This document shows positions 11,201 through 22,321 of a stretch of DNA of 64,000 nt, in pieces. This stretch comes from Stentor coeruleus (lineage: Eukaryota > Ciliophora > Heterotrichea > Heterotrichida > Stentoridae). How positions within the stretch are numbered: the first letter of the stretch is position 1; every line of letters starts with the position of its first letter. Where the stretch lies: positions 24,986 through 88,985 of the forward strand of contig MPUH01000181.1 of NCBI GenBank assembly GCA_001970955.1. Reading direction: 5' to 3'. The notes beneath the pieces were generated by a model, which worked only from the letters and a program-made list of their open reading frames with translations, was not told the DNA's origin and ran no database searches. Position numbers and translations under genes: made by a program.

Positions 11201-14114
11201 AAGGATAGATACAATCTGGGATAAATTCCAAAGGTTCATCAAAAAATGAGCAATTCGCTTCTTTAGATGTTATAAGTTCGGTGTAAATTATAGGAGTTGT
11301 AATTTGAGGAATATAATGATTAAATTGTATTAAAAAAGTTGAATCGTCGACTTGATGGCAAGTAAAATCTGAGTAATCACTATAAGGAAAACTAAAAAGG
11401 CAAGGGACTTTACTAAAGATAGGGGTTTTCAAAAAATGCACTATTATACCTTTGTAGTCTTCAGTATAATAACTAGAAATATCTTCTTTGATAATATAAT
11501 TTTTACAAGCCTTGCAAAAATAGTCATATGATAAATAAGAGTTTTGGCATTGACATTTTCTTTTATCAGAACTTTGCTCACTAAATTCTCCGCATTGACA
11601 AACACCTTCAATTTTTTGTGCATTTTCAGTACATTCAGTACAATTATTGTTTTCATCTAAAATACTACATAACGGATCTAAAATGTTTATTGATAATATA
11701 TCTTTGTGCTGAGCTAATGAATCATTGTCGGTATATGCTATAATATTAGCTTCTCCTATAATATTAGTTGAAATATTAAAATCAACTTTTCCATTATTGT
11801 TTTGTTTCATAGTCTCTCCATTGCATATAAAATTAGAACAATTCAAATATATCATTGTTGAATCAGTGTATGATTCTCTATTTTTTTTAAAGATTTCCAC
11901 CCGCACTATGAAGAATTGGTTTGATATTATTTCTGTAGATTGAATAGAAAGTGTTATTACAAAAACTTTACTGATAAAAGATATTGTAAACTTTGGAGTG
12001 CTTGCATTATAGTAGATTTCATCGTTGTAGGCTATAAGATTAAATTCTCCTGAAGAAAGTACATACAAATTTGTCACATACATATAATCATCGTTTTTTG
12101 TAGAGCAGGTCCAATCTGACAAATCTCCTTGAGGTTCTAAGCGTAATAAAATATTGCAACTATTAACAGGCATTTTCATAGTAAGTTGTTGATCTTTAAA
12201 TACCCCAATTTTAGCCTTAATCTGATTTTCTGAACTCCTCGACTATGTAAATCTTACAATTTCACTAATTATTTCAATATCAAGGTATGCCTTTATATAA
12301 AGCGGAATGCATATAGTAAATATAAAATCTCCTTCAATCTTTATAATTGTATTTGAAAGATTTTCAATAGGATCTAGCTTAAAAGATGCAAGCCCATTTT
12401 GTGTTATGCTACTAAGCATAGTCTCTTTATTTTCATTGTTTATAATAACGTTTATAGTCATTTCCATATTTCCATATAAAGATATTAAATCTTCATCACA
12501 GCTTAAAGTTATATAAAAATCAAGGACTTCACTTGGGCTTTTTGGCTGTATATTATTTACGAAAGTTATAAAATTTGGGATAGCAAAAATATTAACTTTA
12601 AATGGATCAGTAAGCATTACATAATAATTATTAGATTCAATTTGTATTCTGTACTCTCCTGGATCAGATATTGAAACATAGTCACAGGCACTTTCTGTTC
12701 TAAACATCCATGGCCAATTGAAGCATAAGAAAATATCTAATGGGTTCAAGTAGATCATTAAAAATAAGGATTTCCCATTGTAAGGCTGTGTAAATAAATC
12801 ATCAATATATGGTGAAAATTTTATTGTAAATATTGTGTTCACATAGATAATCTAAGTAATTTATACAGGATCAGAGAAAAATATTTTGTAATAAGGAAGA
12901 ATCTCAATTAAATCAGATTCAGAAGCATATCCATATATATATGTTAAAAAGTAAAAACTTCCGATTTCATTTATAGTTACATTTTCGTATGTATATACTC
13001 CATTATTAGTCACAACTTGACTTTCTCCTGTCCAATTAGTTATGGGGTCTGTTAATATTTCTAATTTGTATGATCCTTCTTGAATAAAAGTTTCACCTGC
13101 CCAGATACTCAAAGAAATTGAGAAATTTTGATTAAGATGGTGTGGCTATATATTTTTTACAGGTTCTCCAATAAATTCAAATCTTACATCTAATGGCTTT
13201 AGATAAAATTCTTGACTAAAGTTTGAATGCATTCCTTCTGAATATGAAACAATACAATATAAACCAGATTTGATTGTACTGAGATTATTAAAAGTTATTT
13301 CACCATTCTCTGTATGCCCAGAAACAATTGTAAAGTTAGAATGAGGGGAGAGAATAACGTTTATCAAATAATTACCCTCAGTAATTTTTATAGTAAAATC
13401 TTGGTCTTGATATACTTGCACCAATATAGAAAAATTTGAATTTACCACTGAAGGCTAAATAAAAAATACTATATTTGAGATAAAAGTACTAGAAATATAT
13501 CCTCCTGTAAAGCTAAACACTTCAACTTCAAAATATCGTGAAACTGTGTTATTGCAAACTCCAATTAGTTTTTTTATACCAAAAGTTGAAAAACTTATAT
13601 AAAATTGAGAGCTATTAGATGAGCTCTCTTGGCTGCTTATACCAGAAAATGAGTTATCGTTTATTTCTTCTATTTTATAGCTGCAATCTAATAAGATACC
13701 TCCTTCATTTAACGATCGAGTTTCAAGTGTTATTTTGTATAAGTCAGTTGAAGGAATAAGTTCTATGGTAGCAGTCAATTCATTGCAAAAATCTGAATAA
13801 GTAGTAAATGGGTCACTTATAGCATCTTCAAATCCTGCAGAATGAACTACAACTTGATATGTTCCAAAACACCAAATTCCTACATAAAATACCGCATTTC
13901 CAGAATTGGTATATCTTTTCCAACCATATGATTCAACAGTCGATGAAGGCTTAAGATATGCATATATTGGAATATCATTTAAGTATATCCTGTTTCCATC
14001 ACTATCATACATGTCCACTGATCCATAAGCTCCATAATCTGTTGTATAAAGCCAACTATATTTCAAATAGTTAGCATGGACAAGTAAAGCATTGAATATG
14101 TAAAGCCAGATCAT
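8232..14114 (-). CDS. Giant REJ-like multi-pass surface protein
   Basis: Five exons joined over four 15-nt introns at 13455-13469, 13146-13160, 12852-12866 and 12243-12257, all phase 0, give about 1940 residues. It starts with a signal peptide (MIWLYIFNALLVHA), preceded by TATAAAT touching the ATG. A long extracellular part has many N-glycosylation sequons and repeated beta-sandwich-like segments. A Cys-rich stretch (CTECTENAQKIEGVCQCGEF...CQCQNSYLSYDYFCKACKN) follows. A REJ-type region of the polycystin-1/egg-jelly-receptor kind comes next, with the recurring pattern YxW...L.PG.xYxxxxxV (KPGNIYVFEVKV, NPGETYQISASV). The last 250 residues carry about five membrane helices and a charged tail. 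Likely a cell-surface or ciliary adhesion or receptor protein. No PLAT domain or channel pore is recognised. Confidence 0.72.
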
Positions 14115-15366
14115 ATTTATAAGACTGTAATAATATTTGTTAACAAAATGATATTTCTGGATATAAGCTGCTGTGAAAATAGTTCAATCAAGAACTTATA
14201 TAAATTATACCTGGATTAATGAAACTTATTTATATAATTTTATATGGTTTGCAAGATAAATAGAAATACTTCAGGGTGCTGAATAGAAATTTCTTGAAAA
14301 AATATTTAAGTTATTGATCGAAGTGTTTTAGATAATTTGATATATATATTTATTGAGAATACATAAAATTAGTTTAAAATTATACTATTTCATATTAGAA
14401 AGTTAATGACTTCAGGGTTGCTGTATATTTCAATAATAGGATGATAAAAATTTGTTTATATAAACTTTCAACAACTACTATCACCATAAATACAAAATTG
14501 TATAATGATAAACTAATTTTTTATTTTCTCCTCGTGTATTTCTTTTACTTAGAATTTAATTTAAAGCTATGATAATAAAAAATAAGAAGAAATCAAATAG
14601 TTTTCCATAATTTGATTATAGAATTTTTTACTTCATTATATATAAAAGAATAATTAAATATATTTAAGATAAGAAGCACAGATAGACTAGAAGAAAGATA
14701 CCGATTTTTATGGAAAATTTGATTGAAGATTTCTATTATAATCTATGTTTGAACAGAATAATGCTAAAAAATAAAGAAAAGCGAAAGATATTTTTTTGAA
14801 TAAGATTACTTTATAAATAGACTTACAATTAATATTTCTGAGCTATTTGATATTTTCATTTGATAATTTATAATCATCATATGCTAATATGATAAAATTA
14901 TACATTTTATTACAATTATTTAGGAAACTACTGATGGCATATTGTATAACTATATCTCTTTATGCTTTTTACTTTTGGCTTGACAAAAGCATTAACTAAA
15001 TTCAATCTTTATATATTTACACAATACTTTTTTATACCTTAAACTTCTTGTTTGCCAGCGTATCCTAAATATTCTTTCAATTTTCTATTTTATAATATAA
15101 AACTAATTATACCTTAAGCTCCTGATTTTACTTGCATATCATTAGCATCCTATCTATTCTGCATTTAAATATATTATAATTTCTTATTCTCTCAAACTTC
15201 TATTTTCATTATAATATTACTTAAAATCCTCTCTATACTATATTTAGCTATATAAACTATCTAAACTCAGCGTAAATTACAATTTTTTTATACAAAATAC
15301 CCAAAAATACCTTAAAAAATACTAAGTTTAAATTATCACATATCATGTCAACTTATATATAAGTTA
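14115..15366. other. Divergent intergenic region
   Basis: 1250 bp, extremely AT-rich, no gene seen. A short near-repeat (CTTCAGGG(T)TGCTG) occurs at about 14271 and 14411. Two imperfect copies of a segment beginning TATACCTTAA lie at about 15035 and 15109. The right 300 bp becomes C-rich ahead of the phosphatase gene. Confidence 0.5.
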
Positions 15367-16242
15367 ATGGATCCTTTTGATTGTTTCAATGACTCGCACC
15401 TTTTGCATTATCAGTATATTTTCAATATTTTCCAGCATTACCATGGCCGAGTCAAGCATTTCGACATAAGGAGTCCTGAGGAATATCGTTTGATCCACCT
15501 TCCTTTATCAGTTTTAATACCTTTCGAGATCCTCGTTCCAAAAGTAACCCTCAGCGATATTTCCAAAATAACTGATACAACCAAGCTTAGAAGACAATGC
15601 ATAGTCATATCTTTTTCTTTAAGCTACTTACCTCAAGCTGAAATCCTTAGGAAAATTCTTTTAAGAAACAAATGCAAAGAAATCCATATGCTAAGAGATG
15701 TAGAAGAATTCATGCTAAACTACCCATTTTTGATAGATGGTCCTCGTGTCAAAGAATACCCAAATGAGATAATTCCGAACTTTTTGTATTTAGGTTCAGA
15801 AGAACAAGCACACAACCCCCACATTATTCAGAACTTAAAAATAACTCACATTGTAAATGCAACAAAAAACGGGGCAAATAAGTTCTCAAACTTAAAATAC
15901 TGTAAAGTTACCGTTGTTGACCAGGAAGACGAGAAAATCTGTAGGTTTTTCCAAAAAGCTTATGATTTTATCGAGTCTGCAATGCATGAAAATCAACTAG
16001 GAGCTAACAATGTTGTCATGGTACATTGTGCACTTGGAGTTTCCAGATCAGCAACTATAGTTGTTATGTTTTTAATGAGAACTTTTGGTCTCTCTCTTGA
16101 AAACGCAATGAAGTTCTTAAAAAAGCAAAGAAACAAAGTAGAGCCGAATCCGGGCTTTTTAAAACAACTTGAAGATTTTTACGAGAACAAATTTAAGTTT
16201 AACAAAACTTATACTGGAAACCAACTAAAAAAACTAGAATAA
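15367..16242 (+). CDS. Dual-specificity phosphatase with rhodanese-like N-terminus (MKP type)
   Basis: Removes phosphate from phospho-Tyr and phospho-Ser/Thr, probably on MAP-kinase-type substrates. 291 residues, one exon. Residues about 25-120 resemble the rhodanese/CH2 docking domain of MAP-kinase phosphatases (HFDIRSPEEYRLIHLP). Residues 133-283 are the DSPc catalytic domain: IIPNFLYLGSEEQAHN at its start, general-acid Asp in VVDQEDEK, and the P-loop VHCALGVSRSAT with Cys221 and Arg227. The closing VEPNPGFLKQLEDFY is the usual family helix. The layout (rhodanese plus DSPc) matches MKPs in size and order. The docking domain has no obvious arginine cluster, so substrate choice is unknown. 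Confidence 0.9.
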   Translation: MDPFDCFNDSHLLHYQYIFNIFQHYHGRVKHFDIRSPEEYRLIHLPLSVLIPFEILVPKVTLSDISKITDTTKLRRQCIVISFSLSYLPQAEILRKILLRNKCKEIHMLRDVEEFMLNYPFLIDGPRVKEYPNEIIPNFLYLGSEEQAHNPHIIQNLKITHIVNATKNGANKFSNLKYCKVTVVDQEDEKICRFFQKAYDFIESAMHENQLGANNVVMVHCALGVSRSATIVVMFLMRTFGLSLENAMKFLKKQRNKVEPNPGFLKQLEDFYENKFKFNKTYTGNQLKKLE

Positions 16243-16271
16243 AGTAAATTAGATTTATAAAAACTATTAGC

Positions 16272-16601
16272 TTATAATTCAGTAACCCCAGTACTACCGA
16301 AAAATAGGAAGTTAAATATTTGGTTTGCGAATTTTGGGTAGTATTTCACAGCTCTTTCGCAATCAGAGCAGAAATTCACATCTAGAATTTGCGATAAAAG
16401 GTTTCTAACTAGAATAATATCAATATCATAAATCGCCCTAGATTTTTCTTTATGCATTTTCTTATCATGACATTCTATAGTGAAAATTTCTTTTATATTT
16501 TTATGTATTTTTCTTTGGCTAGAGTTCTTGAATTTATTGACGAACTCATGATCTTTTATATGCCTAATTATATTCCTGAGTAATTCATAAAGGTAAAATA
16601 C
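16272..16601 (-). other. Open frame of 110 codons, possible gene remnant
   Basis: The frame is open from 16601 down to a stop at 16274-16272, but its first ATG is internal (16457). The upstream part reads coding-like (YELLRNIIRHIKDHEF, then HKNIKEIFTIECHDKK); the downstream part reads DIDIILVRNLLSQILDVNFC. An ATG at 16603-16601 lies in another frame and runs quickly into TAA. It is either a truncated relic, a small gene with an unseen exon, or chance. I recognise no family. Confidence 0.2.
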
Positions 16602-16769
16602 ATTTTAAATGAAAAACTATGAGCGTGACTATGGATATATTGGACATTAGCTGATCAGATCTAGAAATTGTTATAAATACATAGAAAAAGGTGTTTGATC
16701 GATAAACATTAAAACTAACAAGATAATTCTTATACTAATCAATTTTAATCTTTCCTTATCCCTTAATTT

Positions 16770-17870
16770 TTATCGAATAGGTAAGAACTTAAACCACTTA
16801 GGCCAAGCATCATTATTAATATTCAAATCCGAGTATTCCTGATTATGGGCACTTCTCGACTGAACTTTAACCAATTTAAGCAAGTCAAAATAATACCCAG
16901 GCGATGATTTGAGATCCAATTGATAAGTAAAAATTTCATTTTTTGCTAATAAATGCATAACCACCCTATTCCCAGAGCGTCCCCATTCCCCAAGTCTGCA
17001 CTCTGCATTACTTTTATCAACAAGTCTAACATATTCTCTAGGTTTTTTCACAGTATTAATACAACAAACTGAAAAATCAGAATAAAATCTTAAATACCTA
17101 TAAAACACAACCTTATGATAAGAAGGAAGATTATCAAGATTAACTTGACCCTGTCTAAAATATGCAATTCTCGAAATATAAACCCCATGAAACCTGATTT
17201 TCGGCCTTTTCACCCACATATTTCTCCAATTTTTAAATGATTTACAGAACTCAGGACTATCTGTATAGTTTTTTGGATACTCTTCACCCCATAGTTCAAT
17301 ATCATTATTAAAAGGATAGAAAAAAATATTACCTTGTGGCCTTGATGTTTTAACCCAAAGATCATGACAGTCTCTTTTATATAAATACCCAGTTGTTTGG
17401 TCTATCATTTTCCAAGTTTTACATACTGAACTTAAGCGAGCTCGCTCGCCCGCTGAGAAAAAACTAAAAATCTCTTTTAAAATTTCGTCTACTATATAAA
17501 ATACTGGGACTTCAGAGTTGATATAAATAGGACTAAGACTAAATTCTAATGCTAAATTTCCAGTTTTTGGTCCTTCAACTGTATTTTCAGTATTTACTAT
17601 ATTTAATGAAGATTCTTGGAGGATTAAATCAATTTGATCTTCTGGCTTTGTTTTAGATTCGTTTGCTTCCTTTTTTTCTGATGGCAGCCGATCCTGCAAA
17701 TAGGCGGCTGTATCGTCAACATTGAAGCCTGATATTTCAAGGGCTTCTAGGAATTGATCTCTGCTAAAAATACTCCCGAATATCTCTGTGAGTTTAAGAA
17801 TTGCTCGAGCTGTGTTTTCTTTTAGAGTACGTTGAATAGCTTGTTCGATATCTGCATGGCTTCTTTCCAT
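16770..17870 (-). CDS. F-box protein of the FBXO9 type
   Basis: Substrate-recognition subunit for an SCF ubiquitin ligase. 366 residues, one exon. Residues 1-60 form a small helical UBA/CUE-like region (HADIEQAIQRTLKENTARAI...GFNVDDTAAYLQ). The F-box is around 122-165 (VFYIVDEILKEIFSFFSAGERARLSSVCKTW). The part after it carries the FBXO9/Hrt3 hallmark: RPKIRFHGVYISRIAYFRQG followed by YHKVVFYRYLRFYSDFSVC, a beta-rich domain ending in a charged tail. Human FBXO9 has TPR-like repeats ahead of the F-box; here a short UBA-like region takes their place. It shares an intergenic region of 558 bp with the small gene on its right. Confidence 0.82.
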   Translation of the reverse strand: MERSHADIEQAIQRTLKENTARAILKLTEIFGSIFSRDQFLEALEISGFNVDDTAAYLQDRLPSEKKEANESKTKPEDQIDLILQESSLNIVNTENTVEGPKTGNLALEFSLSPIYINSEVPVFYIVDEILKEIFSFFSAGERARLSSVCKTWKMIDQTTGYLYKRDCHDLWVKTSRPQGNIFFYPFNNDIELWGEEYPKNYTDSPEFCKSFKNWRNMWVKRPKIRFHGVYISRIAYFRQGQVNLDNLPSYHKVVFYRYLRFYSDFSVCCINTVKKPREYVRLVDKSNAECRLGEWGRSGNRVVMHLLAKNEIFTYQLDLKSSPGYYFDLLKLVKVQSRSAHNQEYSDLNINNDAWPKWFKFLPIR

Positions 17871-18428
17871 TTTTTTTTAGATAATAGCATGAGAAATCGA
17901 AATGGAATGGAAAATTTTGCAGAATTTTTGTATTTGTTGTGGATGCAGTTTTGGATGAGGGTTGTGAGATAATAGTGATTTTTATTTTGGTTGTGATATT
18001 GTTGTTTTATGGGGATAATTTTACAGTATTTTGGTAAAAACTGATTTTATTAGATAGTGGGTGTAATAGTATTTGAGTATTTGACAGTGAATTAAACGTG
18101 CATTTATAAATTATATAATATATCGAGTATAAATGTCTGTAAGACTTAAAATATGGTTAATATCACATCTTGAAAAAGGAAAATATTTCCAATCTTAACC
18201 TCATATATAAAGCGTCAACACTATTAACAATCTATTTTTTAATTTTTTTTTTTTTAACTTAACAACATCAATTCATATCATCCTAAATATTTTTTTCTTT
18301 CAAATCCTTATAGTTTTTACTTCTATATATCATTATCTTTTTTCTCATATAAAATTCTACTAACTTACAATATTACCTCATACAAAAAAAAACTATTACC
18401 ATGATTGTATTTTTACTACATTTACAAT
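17871..18428. other. Divergent intergenic region
   Basis: 558 bp. The left 180 bp, next to the minus-strand F-box gene, is G-rich and C-poor on the + strand. The right half has a pure T run near 18245 and turns C-rich towards the start at 18429. No gene seen. Confidence 0.5.
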
Positions 18429-18746
18429 ATGGATAAAAATGCATTGGGCATTTCTGGAGAAGATGCAGCAGATGCATTATTTGGTGAAATAGATCTAGAA
18501 GAATTGTCTAATGATGTTATTATAAACTCATTGTTAGAGACCCCAGAAAATATGAAGGAGTTCTTAACAGGGAAGGATTTTCCAATGTCAAAAGAGCAAG
18601 TCTTAGATCTGTTTCGTGAGTTTGAGACAGAAGGACTTATATCTCAAGGATTTTCTATTAAAAACTTAAGTGATGGGGAGTATAGTATTGATCAAGTGAC
18701 TGAAATGCTTAAGCTCACATTTACAAGAATTCTTCAGCAAGAATAA
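18429..18746 (+). CDS. Small acidic helical protein, function unknown
   Basis: 105 residues. I start it at ATG 18429 (MDKNALGISGEDAADALFGE) because the frame upstream has no ATG, and because the preceding TTTACAATATGG resembles other starts here. It is acidic and predicted largely helical, with segments like EQVLDLFREFETEGLISQGF and DQVTEMLKLTFTRILQQE that recall helix-loop-helix packing. No EF-hand loop with the required Asp/Glu spacing is present. A complete small gene: clear start, TAA stop, conserved-looking composition. Family not recognised. Confidence 0.6.
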   Translation: MDKNALGISGEDAADALFGEIDLEELSNDVIINSLLETPENMKEFLTGKDFPMSKEQVLDLFREFETEGLISQGFSIKNLSDGEYSIDQVTEMLKLTFTRILQQE

Positions 18747-19092
18747 GACATAGTTTTTTATTTTATAGTAAAAGTAAATTGAGTTTTTGCGATATGTTTA
18801 TCATATCCTAATTCTATCCGGACTTCATAAAATCAATCAATTTATTTGTATATTTATGTAAACCTTAAAACTATATTATCCTTTATAATAAACAACATTA
18901 CTGTTCCTAAATCATTTCCCATTAACCTCACCTAAACTACCAATTTATCTTTTATTTTATCTTCTAAATCCTAAAACTCTCTCTTAAAGAAATAATATAT
19001 TACTTAATAATACCTCAACCTTTTTTAACTAACGCAGCAAATTGTCCAATTTTATTTTGTGGAATCCCATAAATTGAGCTTAGCAAATCAGT
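18747..19092. other. Convergent intergenic region
   Basis: 346 bp between two 3' ends, AT-rich, no gene or clear structure seen. Confidence 0.5.
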
Positions 19093-19992
19093 CTAAATAT
19101 CCCTTACAATTTTATCATTACAAGAAAATTCGCTATTAGTAGTTTCTTCTTTAAAATCCGTAGTCTTCATAGGCTTAGGTGATCTTGGTGGCTTAACATA
19201 TTTAGGTGACCCACATTCAGTATTAAATTTCCTATTTCTTGTATCTTTCTTATCATAAAAATCTATATCTCCAACATTATTCCCTCTTATCATAATCGTC
19301 TTAAGTAATTCCTCTAACTTCTTTTCTTTTTGTATTAGAATTTGTTCTTTTAATCTTAGCATATCCTCATGTGCTCTATTTCTTATCTCACGTTTTTCTT
19401 GATATTTTCTATATAATTCATAGCTTTGCGGATCAAAGTTTCCTGTACTTTGACATACAAGTTTATCTATACTACTAGCTGAGCTTCTAGTACTACAAGG
19501 TGGAGACTCATGTCCTGATAATGCTTCTAAATTTTTTACTTTTTCACTTATAACAGAAGATGGGGATAGTTGAGGAGAATATCTTATAGCTGATGGGCTA
19601 TTCCCGCGCTCTGGGCTAACTTTTTTTCTAAATATTTCTGCAGCAGGCGGTGAAAGTATTTTCTTTTCAATATTGTGAACTGAATATAATGGCTTGTTAG
19701 ATACTAGCGGTCTATGGTTGCTTTCAAAAATATTATTGTCGAAGAGTTTTGTGTCAAGGTGCATAGTTGAAGGGGAATTTTTTCTTATTTTTTTATCAGT
19801 TTTCTGAGGGTAAAAGTCTTTGATTAGTTTTTCTTTTCTTTCTTTTATAAGATTTATGCTGTCTGTTAGGTAAAAGTCCAGACCTTCATCTAGAATCCCA
19901 TCTTTTTTCAAGCTGAGCTTTTGTTTTTCAATGTTTTCTTCCTCTCGTTCTAGTTCTTGTATGAGATCTTCAAGTTTAAGACGTCTGTCCAT
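19093..19992 (-). CDS. Coiled-coil protein with disordered Ser/Pro-rich centre, function unknown
   Basis: 299 residues, one exon. Residues 1-65 are a charged helix (LEDLIQELEREEENIEKQK). The middle is Ser/Pro-rich and low in complexity, with repeated SPP/SP sites (LSPPAAE, SPERGNSPS, SPQLSPSS) that look like proline-directed kinase targets. Residues about 180-230 form a second coiled coil (YELYRKYQEKREIRNRAHED), then a Pro/Lys tail (YVKPPRSPKPMKTTD). This is typical of cytoskeletal or basal-body linker proteins, but I recognise no family. The start is supported by CATATAAAATGG on the coding strand. Confidence 0.6.
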   Translation of the reverse strand: MDRRLKLEDLIQELEREEENIEKQKLSLKKDGILDEGLDFYLTDSINLIKERKEKLIKDFYPQKTDKKIRKNSPSTMHLDTKLFDNNIFESNHRPLVSNKPLYSVHNIEKKILSPPAAEIFRKKVSPERGNSPSAIRYSPQLSPSSVISEKVKNLEALSGHESPPCSTRSSASSIDKLVCQSTGNFDPQSYELYRKYQEKREIRNRAHEDMLRLKEQILIQKEKKLEELLKTIMIRGNNVGDIDFYDKKDTRNRKFNTECGSPKYVKPPRSPKPMKTTDFKEETTNSEFSCNDKIVRDI

Positions 19993-20683
19993 TTTATATG
20001 ATTTATAAGTCTTATGTTTAATAAAAAATTTCTTGTTGTTTCATATAAAATACTTTATTTTTAATGTGTTTATTAAGAATATTATTTTGGGTGTTGCAAT
20101 ATTGCTGGATATGCTGAGATGAGACAAACAAAATTGTTGGTAAGGACATTAATAGTTTCTTTAAATATTCTGCTAATAATATTTTATTAATTATTTACTA
20201 TTTGGTTAGACTGTTTTTTACTTCATTTACTAATTGCACACCATGATAAAATCTTAATTATCATCAAAAGCAAGCAATAAATAACATCGCAAGCCAATCA
20301 GAAATTTTTATTTTAGAAAACAACAAACTTATTATTATCTGTAATCAAAAAAAAAATACCAAGTTATATTCACAATTACTAAACCACTTTAATTTTTCTT
20401 GATAGATTCACCACAAAGTCAATTACTACATTCTTTATTTAAAAGTAAAATTTTAAAATCACATAAACTTTATACAATTAAATCAACCCATTTCAAAATC
20501 ATTTTAAAAACAATTTCACAGTATTTTCCTATCTAATAAAACTTAAACCTATCTATCCATTAAATCTAAACCTTAATCACAATCATCTTATCTTCCTACC
20601 ACAAATCCAAGCCTAATATTAACAAAAATTAATCATCTCCAATTCAAATCCATATTTAAATCCACCTTTCATAGTAATCTTAT
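19993..20683. other. Divergent intergenic region
   Basis: 691 bp, no gene seen. The left 250 bp is G-enriched on the + strand. From about 20340 to 20680 the sequence is C-rich and nearly G-free, which fits the 5' flank of the coiled-coil gene that follows. Confidence 0.55.
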
Positions 20684-22321
20684 ATGGAAGAAGCAAACAA
20701 AACCTCAGCACGGTCAATAACTCCAATCGACAGTTTTTACAACACTGAAACAGACAAAGAGTTTTTTTCATCATTAGATCGCAACTACACGAATGCAAAA
20801 AGCCATAAACGAGTCACATCAAACGATTTTCAATACTTTAAAATCGAATCATCTCCAGCAATAGGGAATTTTTGCAGTAATTGCATAAGACTAGAAAGAA
20901 GCATTACAGACCTTAAAAAAAAATTACAAAGGGAAAAAGATAAATTCGAAGTTAGAGAAAAGCATATTCGTCAGTTAGACACTCTCTTGCAAATTAAAGA
21001 CAAAAGGCTTAAAGAAGAAGAACTATCTTTAGCATCAGAAAGACAAAGTTTAAGCTATGAAATAGGTGATTTGAAAAAATCATTACAAGACATGCAGCAA
21101 GATAGGCATCAAACTGAAAATGAAAAGAAAATTTTGACTAGAGAAAATTCTAATCTTGTTTTAGCTATGAAAAAAGCTGAAGGGAGAATAGCTGAACTGC
21201 AGAAAAGTTTGAAGAAATATGAGGATGAAAAGAAAGCTAATGAAGATAGTATGAAAAATACGGTTATGAGGAATTTGGAAGCTAGGGAAAATGCGGTAAA
21301 GGCTAAGGAATCAGAGATTATGTTGGAGTATCAGAAGATTAATTATGAAAATGAGCTTATTGATGAGAAGAATTATAAACTGACTTATTTTGAACAAAAT
21401 CTTCTGATACAAGAACAGTCTATAAAGCTAAAGTATGAAGAGTTGTCTAGTTATAGTAATGAGTTAGAAAGAACTAAGGCTAAGATTCAACAAGAACAAA
21501 GGAAATTTGAAGAAGAAACAGCAGCACAGATTGCAAATTTTAAAGCTAAAGAAAACTCGCTTGCTACTCAGGAAAAAGCTTTTAAGTCGAAATTATCTAT
21601 GTTAGATCTTGAACTCGATAGTTTAGAAGCTTTGAAAATCAAACTACATGAACAAAAAGTGCTACTTGATAAAGAAATTAACAACTATAAAAATTTACAA
21701 TTAGAAATTATAAGAGAGCCAATGAACTCATCAGAAATGGAATCTGAATCTAATGCATACAATGATGAAAAGGAAAGGTATATTGAAGAAATGATAGAAA
21801 GGCTCAATGAAGAAGAAATCAAATTTGCTGAGCGAGTGAATGGTTTTAAGAAAACAGAAGAAAATATAAAAAGAGACTTAGAATATTATAAAAATCGATG
21901 TGAAGAACTAGAACAAAAAGGTACAAGCAAAGATTACAGTCAAATTGTCGATATAGAATATCAAGAAAAACTCATCTCGTTACAAGCTAAAGAAGAAGAA
22001 CTTGTTAATATGGAAAATCATTTAAATAAAGAAAGAGAAGATATTGATGCTACTGCTGATTTAGTTAAATCACTCAATGAAGACTTACAGGAACAGAAAA
22101 AAGTTCAAGATGAAGAGTATGAAAGAATCAACAAAGAAAAAGAAAAAATTGTCGAACTTTTGAAAAAACAGGAAGAAAGGGCTAAAACTCTTGCTCAAAA
22201 GGAACAGGAGTTAATGAGTTTTCATGAAAGATTGATTGAGATGGAAAAGAAAATTTCTCAGGAATCAGCTAGAGAAGATGTGATAAACTCACCATCAGAG
22301 CATGATTTTCCTGAATCGTAA
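20684..22321 (+). CDS. Long coiled-coil protein
   Basis: 545 residues, one exon. Residues 1-65 are Ser/Thr-rich and probably disordered. A CSNCIRLERSITDLKKKL segment with a CxxC pair opens the coiled coil, which runs almost unbroken to about residue 525 (heptads rich in Glu, Lys, Leu and Gln). It ends with a short acidic tail. Likely a structural, cytoskeletal or centrosomal protein of the cell cortex. Coiled coils of this kind carry little family signal, so no name is offered. Base composition shifts from C-rich codons at the start to G-rich codons later, a trend seen in several genes of the window. Confidence 0.7.
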   Translation: MEEANKTSARSITPIDSFYNTETDKEFFSSLDRNYTNAKSHKRVTSNDFQYFKIESSPAIGNFCSNCIRLERSITDLKKKLQREKDKFEVREKHIRQLDTLLQIKDKRLKEEELSLASERQSLSYEIGDLKKSLQDMQQDRHQTENEKKILTRENSNLVLAMKKAEGRIAELQKSLKKYEDEKKANEDSMKNTVMRNLEARENAVKAKESEIMLEYQKINYENELIDEKNYKLTYFEQNLLIQEQSIKLKYEELSSYSNELERTKAKIQQEQRKFEEETAAQIANFKAKENSLATQEKAFKSKLSMLDLELDSLEALKIKLHEQKVLLDKEINNYKNLQLEIIREPMNSSEMESESNAYNDEKERYIEEMIERLNEEEIKFAERVNGFKKTEENIKRDLEYYKNRCEELEQKGTSKDYSQIVDIEYQEKLISLQAKEEELVNMENHLNKEREDIDATADLVKSLNEDLQEQKKVQDEEYERINKEKEKIVELLKKQEERAKTLAQKEQELMSFHERLIEMEKKISQESAREDVINSPSEHDFPES

